Positions 22,840-35,100 are shown, counted from the stretch's first letter. The stretch: DNA of 64,000 bases from Dioszegia crocea (GCA_001600615.1 BCKK01000007.1:898431-962430), one strand, 5' to 3'. A program made the numbers and translations. The notes: a model not told the origin generated them from the sequence alone.

Positions 22840-24276
22840 CTACCAGTACTGCCTCAATTCCTTGTATTCCGGTACCTTATCCTTACTCTCCCCTCCTCCC
22901 AGCCCACCCACCCAGTCCACCAAGAACTTTGGCCAAGGAGCCGACGTAACTCCATTATACACCAACCCACCGGCCGTCACCACCGTCTCGTGGATCCTGA
23001 CGCCCCACCACGTCTCCGGATGTGCCGCACCTGGCACAAATGGCGGCAAGTTCTGCGCTTTGGTAGCGAAGGGTCGCATGATGCCTTCATACGCCTTGAA
23101 GGCCGCCTTGTGGTCGTTAGGAGACTTGGCCAACTCCCCGGCAAGGACATATGCTCCCGAGAGGGACAGTGTCGTTCCCATCCCAGAGACTGGAGTGGCA
23201 CAAAATGCCGCATCGCCAATCATGACGACACGTCCAGAGTGATATCGGGGTGCTTTGACCTGCATGATATCTTCGCAATAGAGGTCGTCGGAGTGTTCGA
23301 GCTGTTCGAGGATTCGGTCGGCCTCCCAACCGGCACCCTGGAACTTGCGCCGGAGGAAGTCGATACGCTCTTGCGCGTCTTTTTGCATGTATCCGTCGGC
23401 GGACATGAAGCTGAAACCGGCTCGGGTGGTGCCGTAGGGGTCTGGACGAGTGGTGACTACTCGTCGGCCAAGGGCGGTGTACCAGGTGAAATAGGGTTGA
23501 TCGGTGGGTAGACGGGGGATAGTGGCGTAGGCAATTGCTGATCGTCAGCGAGTTGTCTTTCTATGAATGAAGTGACTTACAGAGACCAAGAGGCTTGAAT
23601 TTTACTTCATCCCCAAAGATCATCTTCCGAGTCCTCGACCGGACCCCATCGGCAATGATGACAATATCGAATTCCTCCTTCCGACCACTGTGGAATGTGA
23701 CGGTCGCCTTGCCTTCCTTCTCCATCTGCCTACATAAGCCCGAGCCCAAAGCTCGCAGAGGCGAAGCTCACCTTGCCATTCTCTTCGTCATCTATAGCCG
23801 CTATACTGTCCCCAAAGAGATATCTCGTCTTCTCCTTCGTAGCGTCATATAGCACCTCCGCAAAGTCTCCTCTGAGAATCTCAAGCTCCGCCGTAGGTCC
23901 ATTGGCAGAAGCCCCAATCGTGGCTAGTACCTTGCCTGTCGAATTGACGAAGCGGAGTCCTTGTTCGGTAGTATTGCGGGCTTTGACGGCGTCAAAGAGA
24001 CCCATTTGTATTATGATGTGTCGCTGTGAGTGTCAGCAATTGCCCCCGCATGCTTCCATAGCGCCGAAGATAACTCACGCCTACATCTCTGACGTCGATA
24101 TTTTGTCCACCCGGTCTCAACTCATGCCATCTCTCCACCACGGTAGTCTCGAAGCCGTACTTGTTCAGCCACCAAGCGGCAGCTGGACCTGCAATACTTC
24201 CTCCGGAGATGAGGACGGTTTTTCCTTTGCCGGGGAGCGGGGCGTCGGGGGACGCAGTTGGCGACGTGTTGGCCAT
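22840..24276 (-). CDS. FAD-dependent aromatic-type monooxygenase (PHBH/TetX-like)
   Basis: Group A flavoprotein hydroxylase, the fold shared by p-hydroxybenzoate hydroxylase and TetX-like enzymes, using NAD(P)H and O2 on a small organic substrate. The ATG at 24276 starts MANTSPTASPD. The Rossmann FAD motif is VLISGGSIAGPAAAWWL with a Glu-Arg end (VVER) near residue 50. The middle has VIIADGVRSRTRKM, the DG motif. The GD motif that contacts FAD ribityl is RVVMIGDAAFCATPVSGMG. It ends YKELRQYW at 22840. Four short introns. About 430 residues, normal for the family. There is no membrane segment, so it is cytosolic. It sits head-to-head with the first member of family P across a 305-base promoter with a TATA-like box and a GC palindrome. 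The substrate cannot be told from sequence. Confidence 0.88.
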
Positions 24277-24356
24277 ACTGTTTGAGACAAGCTAAGCGGA
24301 GTGACTGAGTCAGTGGGTGGTTGTTATAGGACCCGGGGGTACAGTGTGAGGACCAT

Positions 24357-24366
24357 CTTTATATAG
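24357..24366 (-). promoter_or_regulatory. TATA-like box of the monooxygenase gene
   Basis: On the minus strand this reads CTATATAAAG, about 80 bases upstream of the monooxygenase ATG at 24276, a usual position for a TATA element. Assignment rests on motif and spacing. Confidence 0.45.
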
Positions 24367-24410
24367 ATCTTTAAACACGATCTTATCGCTGGGCTGCCGA
24401 CCCTCCGCGC

Positions 24411-24420
24411 GTCCGCGGAC
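24411..24420. promoter_or_regulatory. Perfect GC palindrome GTCCGCGGAC in divergent promoter
   Basis: GTCCGCGGAC is identical on both strands and sits in a CCGCGG-rich patch (24405-24429), about 135 bases from the monooxygenase ATG and 160 bases from the family P ATG. CCG/CGG half-sites are typical of fungal Zn2Cys6 regulators, so it could be a shared operator; this is inference. Confidence 0.35.
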
Positions 24421-24581
24421 CGCCGCGGAGCATAATTACGCGATTCGGCAATAAACACGCGTCATGCGGGCCCGTGCCTGGCGTGCCTGACTCTGTTTCA
24501 GATTCGCCACCGACTCTTTCCCATGCTCCTGGATGATTTGCCCACTGTTTACTCGTTCATACATTATACAAATAGCCAAAG

Positions 24582-25963
24582 ATGACTACCATTATGCCTA
24601 AACAGCTCTCATCCTTCGGTAGATATACTCCCCAGACCGACTTCCCTCTCATCGAAGAGTCCGGCGATGACAACCCCTCCCTTCCCGAAGCGCGCATTCT
24701 TGACGTGCCTCAGCTTGATGCCCTGGCGGATATTATCGCCTTCGCCAGGCGACTATGCCTTACACCGACGGGAATCGAAGTTACCGCTGCTGTTCTATCC
24801 CAGACTGCTGAACAGGCCAAGCGGCGCGACCCGTTGGCCACCCTTAAACCCCAAGCGGAGGCGTTTGTCACGGATTGGTTCGAGAGCAATGCGACTGAGG
24901 TGGTTGTTGATGCTCGGTCTGGCGAGTACTGTCCTTACGTATCGTATGACAAGGAGAAGTCACCAAGGGTACGGTGCTATATATCTTTTGAGGTAAGCTG
25001 GAGCTTTGTTATGGTAGTATTCTGGCTAATTCAACAGCTGGTCGAGGCGGCGGGATACGCCCGGACGAGATTTGGTTCGGCAGAGCCGGAGTACATATAT
25101 CAGTGTCTCTATCCAGGGATCTGCTTGGCGTATATGTATCAACTGGCCATTAGCGCGCATTATCGAGAGCACAGTGTAAGTACTCCCTTCGCAACTTCAT
25201 TTCGCGCGAGGAAGGATTAGCTGACAACACCTTCCAGCCAATTTCTCCTTCGCGTAGCTCGACCTCACTCGATTTAACTCTCACTCCTGACATGGCGGAC
25301 ACACAAAGCACCGCCTCACAGTCAGATCCGAGAGAGTCCGGCTGGCGATGGGAGGAAGAAGTGATTGGCGGCTGTGTCTCGATAAAGGCTCAAGCCACAT
25401 GTACGTGTTCACGTCGTGCGAGACAGTATTGTCATTGCTTCAAAGTAAGTCTTTCTCGCTCTCACTCATGGTCATGACTTCCCATTCCAATGCGTCATGA
25501 GCAGAATTACAGAAGCTGACTCCTCAGAATCAAATACACGCTTTGCCCTTCCGGATCTTAGATTCAAGCGCCCAAATGCCATTCTACTATTTCGGCGTAA
25601 TGCCAGAGAATCTCATTCGATTCTTTCAAGGTCAGTCGCGAGCTCCGTGTCCGTCTTGAAGCACATGCTGAAGCGGGATCTATAGCTACATCCGCAGAGA
25701 TGGAGTCACTCTTACCTCTTCGCAGCGACAAACCCACAGACCAACTCGACCAGTTGACGTGTCCAGAAGGATACCCCTCTTTGACGCGAGAGAACACAAT
25801 CTGGCGAGGTCCAGGAGAGCCCCATCCGATCCTTACGCCGGCGTACGTCCCCCTTCCACGACCTGCCCCTGGCAGTCGATTTGACAGTTGCGGAACGGGG
25901 ATAGCAGCCGCCGCTTGTGATCAAGCCAAAAGGGCGTTCGACAGGAGAGATGCGGATCGGTAG
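24582..25963 (+). CDS. Unrecognised family P, copy 1
   Basis: I do not recognise this family. The ATG at 24582 gives MTTIMPKQLSSFGRYTPQ. Visible blocks, in order: EARILD, ALADIIAFARRLCLTP, AEAFVTDWFES, an intron, EYIYQCLYPGICLAYMYQLAI, an intron, a Ser/Thr-rich spacer, GWRWEEEVIGGCVSI, an intron of about 130-150 bases with unclear limits, ALPFRILDSSAQMPFYYFG, an intron, and a last exon with IWRGPGEPHPILTPAY ending FDRRDADR and TAG at 25961-25963. About 390 residues. No signal peptide, membrane helix or known catalytic motif is seen; CLYPGICLAYMYQ is only weakly hydrophobic. The next gene is a clear paralogue with the same blocks and matching intron positions. The intron after ATC near 25400 is the least certain junction. 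Confidence 0.75.
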
Positions 25964-26260
25964 TTGCAAGTTCATAGTTAAACTTGCATGTGGTGTAGTG
26001 TTGAAATGATCCGCGTTGAGCAATACAGCCCATATAGCTTGCAAGCAAAGTTCTTCTCTCGGCTCGGCAAAGATATGCATCGTCGAGTCTTGCCCAAGCA
26101 TATATTTTGCCACTTGATCGCACATGCGTAGCACTCACCACATGACAAATCATTAGCAAGCCACTTCTTCCCACACCGACACACCGTGCTGATTCGCATT
26201 TGTATTTACTGAGCGGATTGACCTGTTCCACCTCATCCTTACTCACATAAGTCTTTCGAA

Positions 26261-27691
26261 ATGGGAGTCAAACCTTCCAAACACTCGAGTTCCCATACGG
26301 AACCATGCGTGCCAGTCAATCACGACGAGAAATTTCCCTCGTACCGCGCATTCCTCGCCACGGTTGAACCGCCGATGCCACCTGCTGTACATCCACCTGG
26401 ACTTTCTAAATTCGGACCCTACGTACCCCAGGTCATATTCAACATCACCAGCGCCAACCCTTTTGAGGAAGAACGAATACTGGACGAGCACCAATTTGTG
26501 GCGTTGGCCACTGCAATCTCCTTCGCTCGCCGAGTATGTCTCACTCCTGGTGCCATCATTGCCACCGGCAAAATCTTGTCTCTCTCTAGGGCGCAGCTGG
26601 CTAAGCACAAGTCGCTCTCGACGTACGAGCGGAGCGAGAGGGCGGAGAACTTCGTGACTGGCTGGTTCGAACGAGATGTCACGGTCGTTTTCGCAAGGGA
26701 GAAGGCCAAGAGCTCGGGCGGTGCAACGGAGTGCCCTGCCATTTTGCCTGCTGACGACGAGCGAGCGCTGATCCATTGCTTCTTGCCTCTTGAAGTGAGT
26801 ACTCATGTCATTGTTCAAGGCTATCAGGGACTACCTGACATCCGGCAGGTCTTAGCTACTGCAGGCCGTGCAAGGGAGAGCGGAGGGGAGCGAGCACCCA
26901 TCTACATCGCTCAATGTCTGTATATGGGGTTCTGCTTGGTACACATGTACCAGAGGGCCATGCGGCGGCATTATGATTACTACATTGTAAGTGCACTGGA
27001 ACTCAACGTCGACTGAACGAGCTCATCCTCACCAAAGAACACGATCGTGCCTCCATCCCTTAAAGTACTGGACCAAGTCTGGGGTTTGCAGGATAGCAAA
27101 GACCTCTCGTCGAATCCGGCGGCAAGATTGGACGAGAGAGAATTTGGGTGGCAGTTCGAAGAAGAGGTTATTGGGGGATGTGTCTGCACATATGATTTCA
27201 GCAGAACAACCTGCAATGTAGGTGTCTCAGTCCAGTACGGAGAGCCGTACGCTGATGGACACCCGTAGAATGTTCCGGTAAGCTTACCTGTCCGGATTTT
27301 GGACAACAGCACCCAAATGCCCTTCCGATATTTCTGCATCGATCTAAACGTCTTGGTTAAGCTACTCCTCGGTCAGTCGATCGCGAGCCTCCGATCTAAG
27401 TGTACAAGCTGATGAAGCCCAGCCGCTTCGAAGCGATTAGAAATTCTACTCCCACTCACTCAATGGCGAAGAGATCACTACACCCATATGACCATTATCG
27501 AGCGAGACGGCGGCGTACGTGGGCCGAAAGTATGGAGAGGACCCGGCGAGCCCTGGCCAGCTCTCACTGATCAGTATATCGCACCACCGCCAGAAGTTCC
27601 GAATGCTGCCGCTCGGTGTGGATATCCGCATTATCAAGAGCTGGAGGCATCGGCGAAGCTCGCGTTGGAGAAGCGCGCGGCTGATCGATAA
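26261..27691 (+). CDS. Unrecognised family P, copy 2
   Basis: Tandem paralogue of the gene just upstream, 297 bases after its stop. The ATG at 26261 gives MGVKPSKHSSSH and a longer N-terminus than copy 1. MG at the start with nearby Ser/Lys could allow N-myristoylation (inference). Shared blocks: LSKFGPYVPQ, EERILD, AISFARRVCLTP, AENFVTGWFE, IYIAQCLYMGFCLVHMYQRAM, WQFEEEVIGGCV, LPVRILDNSTQMPFRYF, VWRGPGEPWPALTDQY and the end EKRAADR before TAA at 27689-27691. Introns fall at corresponding places: after LPLE, after HYDYYI, after the Cys-rich GGCVCTYDFSRTTC and before PAASKR. About 410 residues. No known domain is recognised. The acidic EEEVIGGCV and the WRGPGEP segments are the best landmarks for finding relatives. 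Confidence 0.78.
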
Positions 27692-28070
27692 ATTCACCGT
27701 CTGTCGAAGTTGAAGTAGAGAAGGCGCCTAGGCTCGTGGAGGCGATATGTAAATGTAGTGATTAGGTGGGGTGTGCGAAATGCGCATGAGTTTCTCAGTA
27801 TCATGTCAGGACTCAAAACGCCGAGTTCGATTCATTAGTGACAGTCCTGATACCCTTACTTCAGCCTCGGCGGGTCGTACAGACTATACCCTACCTGAGA
27901 CATGCATGACTGGCTAAGTATAGCGCGTGATCTGGTCGTTATCTACTCGTTATCAACATAAATGAGAGAAAAAGAAAGTCCCTTCCCACTTCACCATTCG
28001 ACCCCGCCTGCCGCCCGCCCGACCGCCCCTTAAGAAATTGAGCATAGTTCATGTTCCCCTCCGATATGAC
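27692..28070. other. Convergent intergenic region
   Basis: About 380 bases between the 3' ends of family P copy 2 and the kinase gene. It should hold both 3' untranslated regions. Nothing else was recognised. Confidence 0.35.
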
Positions 28071-31000
28071 TCATGACCCCATCTTTGCCTTAATCCCCTC
28101 CCCCGACTCACGCGCCCGCCCAGGTATACTCGGCAACTTGAACTCCCAATCAACCGGCGACCCCATCGCGTTCAATTCCACCCTCGGCGCCTTATTCCCC
28201 AATCTCCCATCTGACGCCGAAGCAGAAACTGATCCCCACCCAGTACCCAAGCCCGTTCCACTCCCTTCCGAACTCCCAGTCAGACTCCTCCTCTCACCCC
28301 TATCTCTCTCCCCTGCACCGGCGTTCTTGAAGTATTTCCCTGATCTGCTCAATTTTCTCTCAAACCACCCTGACTCTGTATGTCGCCGAGTAACAGCTTC
28401 GGGCCGAGTGGGTTTCAATCGGTCAGGTGATGATTTCCGAGTACTAGGAGGTGAAGCGGATGTAGACAATGAAGCGTGTGACCCCACCCTGTTCCCGGCT
28501 CCTTCTCTCACCCCTACATCGCGCCCGCCTCTCTGATTGATATCCTGATCCGCCAAACCCCTGGAGATTTGGGTATCACTCGAATTCTTCCTACTTCTCA
28601 ATAATGGAAACGCCTTCAATCTTCCCAACGCCTTCTTTGTCGTCCCCAGAATGACGGCCGGGCGGGGTGTAGAACCTTTAGTAGGGCTAGACTCGCGAGA
28701 CGATTCGCTACTCCTAGCCGCACCTGATGTGGATGCGTGGGAAGTCCGGCGCAAGCCGCTCGCAACGAGATTACTGGGTCGGCGACGGAGACGATGAAAG
28801 AATGAGGAGGGCGGGACCCCATTTTGGGCACTAGGTATATGTCCGTCACCCTCCAGAGCCTCCCAATCGTCTTCGCCGAGTTGGGTGATGGTCCCGTTGA
28901 GATCGATAGAGAGTCGGGAAGCGGGAACAGAATCGATGGATGTCAATTGGGGATGACGTCGGATGAGGCGGGCGACTCCGTCCAGTCCTGGAGAAGGAAT
29001 GGAGACTATGTCCGATACGGATAGGCCGGAGGCTGGGGGTCCGGAGGGTAAAGGCCCTCGCACCGATTTGGGGCGGATGAGGGGTATGGGGATGGGTTTG
29101 TGGGTCGATAAGGGGGTTCGGGTGGCGATGGGGGCTTGTATGGCTGGACTGATGGATATTATCGGTTCCGACACTGGTGCCTTCGTGGTACCAGGTGGAA
29201 GATAGCCGGAGTCTGCTGAGGTTGTACGCTTCTCAGTAGTGGGTGAAGGCTCGGGCTTCGGCAATGCTGACACCACTGCAGGTGTACGGGCCACTGAGGG
29301 TGCTGCGGTTGTGTCCTCCTCAGCAGTAGGTGTAGCCCGCACCTCCGGCGTTGGGGATATCAGCGCAGGTGTGGGATCAACTGAGGGAACGGAGGGGGAG
29401 GCGTCGGCTGCAGTAGCGTCAATGTGCATTGCGGGCGCAAGCGCAGGCTTCAACTTAGCCTTTTCGGGCGAATGGGAAGGAGTAGTATCCGACGATTTCC
29501 TAATCCGAACAGGAACATCCGTAGAGGAAGTATCGGGCGTGATGAGCCTTTCGGGAGAAGCAACGGGGGAGCCGAGTTGGATGGATGACATGGCTCCACT
29601 GAGCGCTACGGGTGTTAATTTGGGAGTGGTCGATATGATGACGGGCGCAATTTGATCGACAGGGATAGGGGTAGGGTTGTCGATTTCGATTTCCGGTTGG
29701 GATTCGATATCGATCGTCACTTCTTTGGTCACTGGAGCTTCGGATTCCCCGTGAATGTCCCCCACCTCTTCGTCTATCTCCGTCGAGACTATACTTGCTT
29801 CTTCCCCTCCTACTTCTTCCGCCAATTCCGAATCTATGCCCGAGCTCGTACCGTATGAACCCGACTCGGACAGTATTCCCGAGGATTCCGATCCAAGCCT
29901 TCCACTCGATGGCACATGCCCAGCCTCCACCTCAGACTCGACCTCTACACCCACGGACATCTCCCCGACTTCCATCGATACCTCCTGCTCCTGCTCCTGC
30001 TGCTGATCCATTTCCACCTCACCCTCATCTTCAATCCCATCACCCATCCAATCCCCATCACCTCGATTCCAATAAAACCCTTCCAATTCCCTCCGATATT
30101 TCAATTGCTCAAACTTGAACGTATTCTCATCATTGAGAGCAGTAAGTTTCCGCCCATGATCGGATGTTGCATTATCCATTTCTTCAGGATTGTGGGTTGA
30201 CATGTCCACATTTGGGTCTTGCTCAAGGCATAGTTTGGGGAAATAGCGGGTATTGTATTCGGCTAAAGGGTGGAGGTTGAGTGGATGGGGATCGACGTAT
30301 TCGCCTGAACGGACTAATTCCCAGTCGCTGGAATGTCAGCTAAAGCTTATCGAGACTGAAGACAAAGACGGACATGTGTGAAAAGTAGAAATGGTTCTTG
30401 ACGCAGGGCTCAGTCAGGCGTCGCATGGGGTCTTTCTGCAGTAGCTGCAAAGGGGTCAGCTTGGGTCCTGGCGGCTCAACCAATGAGCAGACTCAAAGCT
30501 TACCGCATCGAGGAATCCCTCAGTGACCGGATCCATATTCGCCTCCCTTCGTCGCCTCCATTTTGGATCATCCAACATCCAGTCCCAAGGTTCGTGACAT
30601 ATCCGGTTGTACAATACTTGCTGCAGTAGTCAGCGTTGTGAATCTTGACCCAAGGCTGATATGTGGCGCTCGACTTACAGCTGACTCCTCTTCAGCAGCT
30701 CGGAATGGTACCCTCCCAATAAGACATTCAAAGAGGATACAACCAAGACTCCACCAGTCGATAGCGTAGCTGTAATCTTGGCCCTTGACGACTTCGGGCG
30801 ACTATGACATCAGTACACACATCTGCACCAGGACGAAAGGAAGACCGTGAGACTCACTAGGTATTCTGTCGTACCCACAAAGCTCCACGCTCGATCTACC
30901 ACTACCCTCGGCTGACCTCCTGGTCCAAGACGCACGCTGCCCATTCCCTGTCCAGCCCAATGCGGAAGTACCATTTCGCCCTGATACTGAGGCACCTGCA

Positions 31001-31868
31001 GAGGCTCAGGTTCGCCTCGATATGGAAACTCCTTCGAGAGGCCGAAATCCGCCAACACGCAATGGCCCGAGGCGTTGAGGAGGATATTCTCCGGTTTGAG
31101 ATCGCGGAGGATGACACCTTGCCTGTGTCTATACCAATAAGCTAAAATCCTGTATGTTACAAAGGGGCTAAGGAACATAAAACTTACAAATCTTCCAGCC
31201 CGAGGACCAAATCCGCCGCGTAAAACCTCGTCCGTATCGATCCCAACGTAATGTACATCTCCAACTGCGTCGCGAGATCCCCACCGGGATAGAAGTCCAT
31301 GACGAAATAGAAGTTCTCCCGGTCGGTAAATGAGCAATTGAGTCTGGTGACGAAGTCGTTGTCGGGCTCATGGATCGCCAGGCGTTTGAGAATGTTGAGT
31401 TCGGTAAGGATATGCGTGAGCTCGTCTGAGGCTAGGACAGAGCGTTTGGATATGGCCTTCATGGCGTGAATGGTGTTTTGGTGGGAATGCCGAACGAGGA
31501 GAACCTAAAAGTCAGCTATTTGTTTCTTCTTTGACAGACTGATGAACTCCTCAACTCACTCTGCCAGCACATCCCCTGCCTAATACCCTGATGAGCTCAA
31601 AGTCTTCCAACTCGACTTTGGACCGTGATCTGGACTTGGACGGGCTTGCCCAGGCCGGAGTGCCGCTGCCTGACTGACGTCGGTAGGACTCAACCTGTCC
31701 AGAAGTGAGAGATTGGCGAGCCATCTTTGAGCCACTGGTGTGTGGTGTAGAAGATTGCGTGTGATGACCGAGGTGCGGTGAGACGGATTGCGAAGGGGAA
31801 TGTTTGACGCCGGATGGTGGTGAAGGGGGAAGAGAGGAAGCATGGGCTCGAGATACGAGGACAGCCAT
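28071..31868 (-). CDS. AGC-type Ser/Thr protein kinase with long disordered tail
   Basis: ATG at 31868; Ser/Pro-rich N-terminus of about 85 residues, then the kinase domain. Motifs in order: [15 protein letters not shown] (Gly loop), HAMKAIS (ATP Lys), helix-C region ELNILKRL, hinge [13 protein letters not shown], catalytic loop [23 protein letters not shown] (DFG), [36 protein letters not shown], and DPMRRL. The fold matches AGC kinases (PKA/S6K-like). Oddities: Leu replaces the usual Tyr or His before RD, SPE replaces APE, and a Gly/Pro/Gln-rich insertion of about 40 residues sits between DFG and SPE. The Asp and Asn needed for catalysis are present. After a tail containing YNTRYFP comes a Ser/Pro/Thr/Glu-rich extension of about 700 residues ending at 28071. 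The gene has seven or so introns, all in the first third. Substrates are unknown. Confidence 0.88.
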
Positions 31869-33027
31869 TGTGGTGTGTTATCTACAGCGATTAGTGAGGG
31901 ATCTGGACGTGGATCTAGGCTCAAGATGGTGAGGAGCAGGCTGCTTCCAAGTGAGGGTGAAGGCAGAAGTGTGACTCACTTGTTGGTGCGTGTCCGACAC
32001 GGCGCTCCGATAGACCACTTAGAATCTCCGCTCAACGAGCACGCAGCACGCCGCTATGGCGAAGTCGGAAGACCCCACTTCCTCCTTTGATGATGACGCG
32101 CGATGTCGAGGGTGTGCGAGCTTTGGAGAAGGTCCGTGCGCTGGGACTGTGCGAAGGCCCACGATAAGGCAGTGAGGAAGTGCGATAGGGAGTATGTCCG
32201 AGATGGCCAGACAAGAACTCGGTGTTTCGATGGTTGTTCCGGTCGCAGAATTCCGGTACTGGTTCTCAAAGGACCCACAGAAGATCTAGTGGGGAAATCT
32301 TATCGATCAGTCGTGGCGTTATGGACAGGTCGTCATCGTTACGAGTATCGTAGTCGTGAAAGGGTAGCTTGGGGGATGATGGGTCGGGGGTAAAGGCGTC
32401 TGATTATAATATCGCGTTGAGAGATGCTGATTATTAGTCAGACTGCGTGATGTATGATGTGTAAGAAGCTACTGGGTGATTGGGAAGGGAAAGGGAGGGA
32501 ATGGAGAGGGAGGCTCAAGCTGAAACACAACTCCGACGGGGCTGAGTAGGATAATTGGGTGTCGGATCTCTTTCGTCGCGAGTGAACCCCGGCCAGGATG
32601 CTCACCTCTATATCGACGTCATATACTGAGAATCTTTGGGTAGATGTGACTGTGAAGGCATGTCATAATGACCCATCTCCTTGTCCTTGGTAAGGTTTCC
32701 CAGGGGCGGACGCGGGTGTGTTCCGTGAAGGTCCGAGCTTAGCTTCGTCACATCGTTCGACTGTGGCCCATTTCCTGCGCCCTTAGACCCATTTTTCGTA
32801 GGGAAGAGATTGAGGCCTTGTGGATGGCAAGGATGATCTTGCTGTAGCTCGAGCATAGATAAGCTGAGTGGCATATCGAGCAGGGTGAGCTTGAAGCAGT
32901 CAGCAGCAGCGCGAAGACGAAGCTTTGGCGATGTTTCAGAAGTTACGTTACCTCGTCCAAGCTGCCAGACGCTGTCTTGAGACACCATATATTCCACCTT
33001 ACCTGCTAATCACCATTCGTGATCGAT
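31869..33027. other. Divergent intergenic region
   Basis: About 1.16 kb between the kinase start and the helical-repeat gene start. It should hold both promoters and leaders. An open frame on the minus strand at 32608-32988 (about 127 codons from an ATG) has no recognisable content and ends up only 40 bases from the next gene, so I did not call it. Nothing else was recognised. Confidence 0.35.
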
Positions 33028-35100
33028 ATGGAAGACCTCAGCAGCATCTCACAGGTAATTCAGGATATTTTAAAGGACCCTGGTGAGTTGACGGTCATCA
33101 TCGCAAAGGCCAAACAGCTGATACCTCAGAGTCCAGCAGCGAAGAATCCTTCACTGAACTCATTCAATCATACCTCCAAGCAAAAGATTCGAATGTGCGC
33201 CACATAGTATTGGAGGTCCTACATGAAGTCATCACAGAAGTATCAGAAGCTGAGCTGGATTCCAGAAAAGTGAGCTCAACCAGCCTTGATCTTCAGGAAA
33301 AGGAGCTGATATTCTCAGCGTTTCATATTTGAGCAGACAGTCCTAACATACCTACCCCTCCTGTTACCTCTCCTCTCGGACGCACCGCAACTCGTCAGGC
33401 CGCTCATTGAAACATGTATCGAAGTGTGTTCCCCACGCGAGGCAATCCTAGCGCTAAACGAGGCGTGTCAGCTATTGGAAGAAAGGGCCGAGCGTTGTGA
33501 TGTGAGCGAGGACGATGAGGGCATGGAAGATTTGGACGATAATCATATTCCTGAAAGTGACCATGAGGTCGATCTGGAAGAACTGGTTGATGAATATATC
33601 CTCATCATTGAATGTTATGCCAAAAGTGAGTTATTGCATACGGGCCCGCAAGTCGTTTGACTGACCAAAACCAGTCTTTGCCCGAATGCCTCGGATCAAA
33701 TCTACCCCAACGCTCTTCACTGTCTCTGACGCTATCACTTCATCCCTTCGCTGTCTACTACCAGGGTGTACGGCCTCTCAAGCGACTTCGCTGTCTTTCG
33801 GTATGGCGCAGATGATTCAGTCGGCTCATGAGTGGGTGGGACGAAGTACAGATACAGGGGGTGAACAGCGCGTATGTCCCTTACCGACCTATCAGCTGAG
33901 CGAGTATGTCCATTGGAATCTGAAGCTGATCTCCTAGGCAATGCTCACATCTCTTATTCACATGTGCATCACCCTCCTCACCCCTCGAACATCATCAACA
34001 ATGATGAAGACGTGGTTCTTGACCCATTATCCACAATACGCCCTAGCTCATGCTGCTTCCTCTGCACCACCTTCACCATCCACCTCCTCCATCCCCACTC
34101 CCAACCCACTCGACTCATTCCAAACGACCGCCCAATCACTCGGAATATCAACTCCTGACCTCCTCGCTCTCATATCGAGGGACAGCTCAATGTCTCGAAT
34201 ATCCCCCTTTGCTTCATTCTCCGCGTTGACCTTGATCGCACATCAGCTCTCCACGGGCGGAGAATCTATTGCAGACCTGCCGAAGCTAGATGACATGCTT
34301 ACTCTCCTCTCTTCTGGGTTGGGCGGTTCGGCAGCGGACGCAGCGGGGACTATAGCGTGGGAGGGCGTACATCGAGCGCAAGCCGGGGCGATAGATTTTG
34401 GCTCGCCACTTATCGAGGTTAGCTGAGCTGCTGAGCTGTCTCTACGGCACGTCGGCCACGAGCTAACGCGCCTAGGTGCTGATGCCCCTTGCGACGTCAG
34501 ATCCGGACGATATGAGCCGATTGGCATGGTATAAGCTTATCCAAGCTTTGATCGAAAAGACTCCCGCGGGGCTAGACCAAATATTATTGTTAGAGCAGGT
34601 ACGTCCCCCCCTCCACCCATCCGTTAGACTTGACTTCGCTCGCAGGTCATATGTATAGCTAACGATGGCAGTTGCTAGAACCTGCAAACCCCTACGATAC
34701 CCTCCGACTCCAAAGTCTTACACTCCTCCGTAACCTCCTCGTTCAAGCCCGCAACACCCCCACGGCGTCCGAAACAATCCTTCAACCTGCTCTTCTTGCT
34801 CACATCCCCCTTCTACCCTCTGCCGAAGATCTCGCTCTTCCCACTACCGAGTTCACTTCCGGACCTCAGGGCACATTCGTCACTGAACAACTTAATACCC
34901 TTTGGGTATTGTATGAGCTTGATAAGTCTAATTCAAGTGGCGTGAGGGGGGCGGAATTTGGACAGAAGATGGAAGTTGGTTTGAAGGATGTAAGGGTGAA
35001 GATCGAGGAGGTGAAGGCGGAGAGTGAGGAAGGGGAGGGGTTTATGGTTCTGAGGTTGGAGGGCGCGGTGGAGAGGCTTGAAGAGAGGTTGAGACGGTAG
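33028..35100 (+). CDS. ARM/HEAT-like helical repeat protein, possibly Ybp1/Alf4/glomulin family
   Basis: The ATG at 33028 starts MEDLSSISQVIQDILKDP. Later exons give mostly amphipathic helices: FTELIQSYLQ, TVLTYLPLLLPLLSD, CSPREAILALNEACQLLEERAE, an acidic stretch, ELVDEYILIIECYAK|VFARMPRIK, FTVSDAITSSLRCLL, LTSLIHMCITLL, LLEQ|LLEPANPYDTLRLQSLTLLRNLLVQ and a charged C-terminal helix ending EERLRR with TAG at 35098-35100. About 575 residues, roughly eight introns. The all-helical pattern with LLPLLL and the ALNEA segment resembles the fungal Ybp1/Ybp2 (YAP1-binding, kinetochore) and glomulin family, scaffolds rather than enzymes. That family call is tentative; a proteasome-chaperone-like HEAT protein (PSMD5 type) is the main alternative. 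Confidence 0.7.

Noticed and set aside
32608..32988. Minus-strand frame of about 127 codons upstream of the helical-repeat gene
   Set aside because: No motif or homology seen, and it occupies the promoter of the next gene with 40 bases to spare. Transcript data could revive it.
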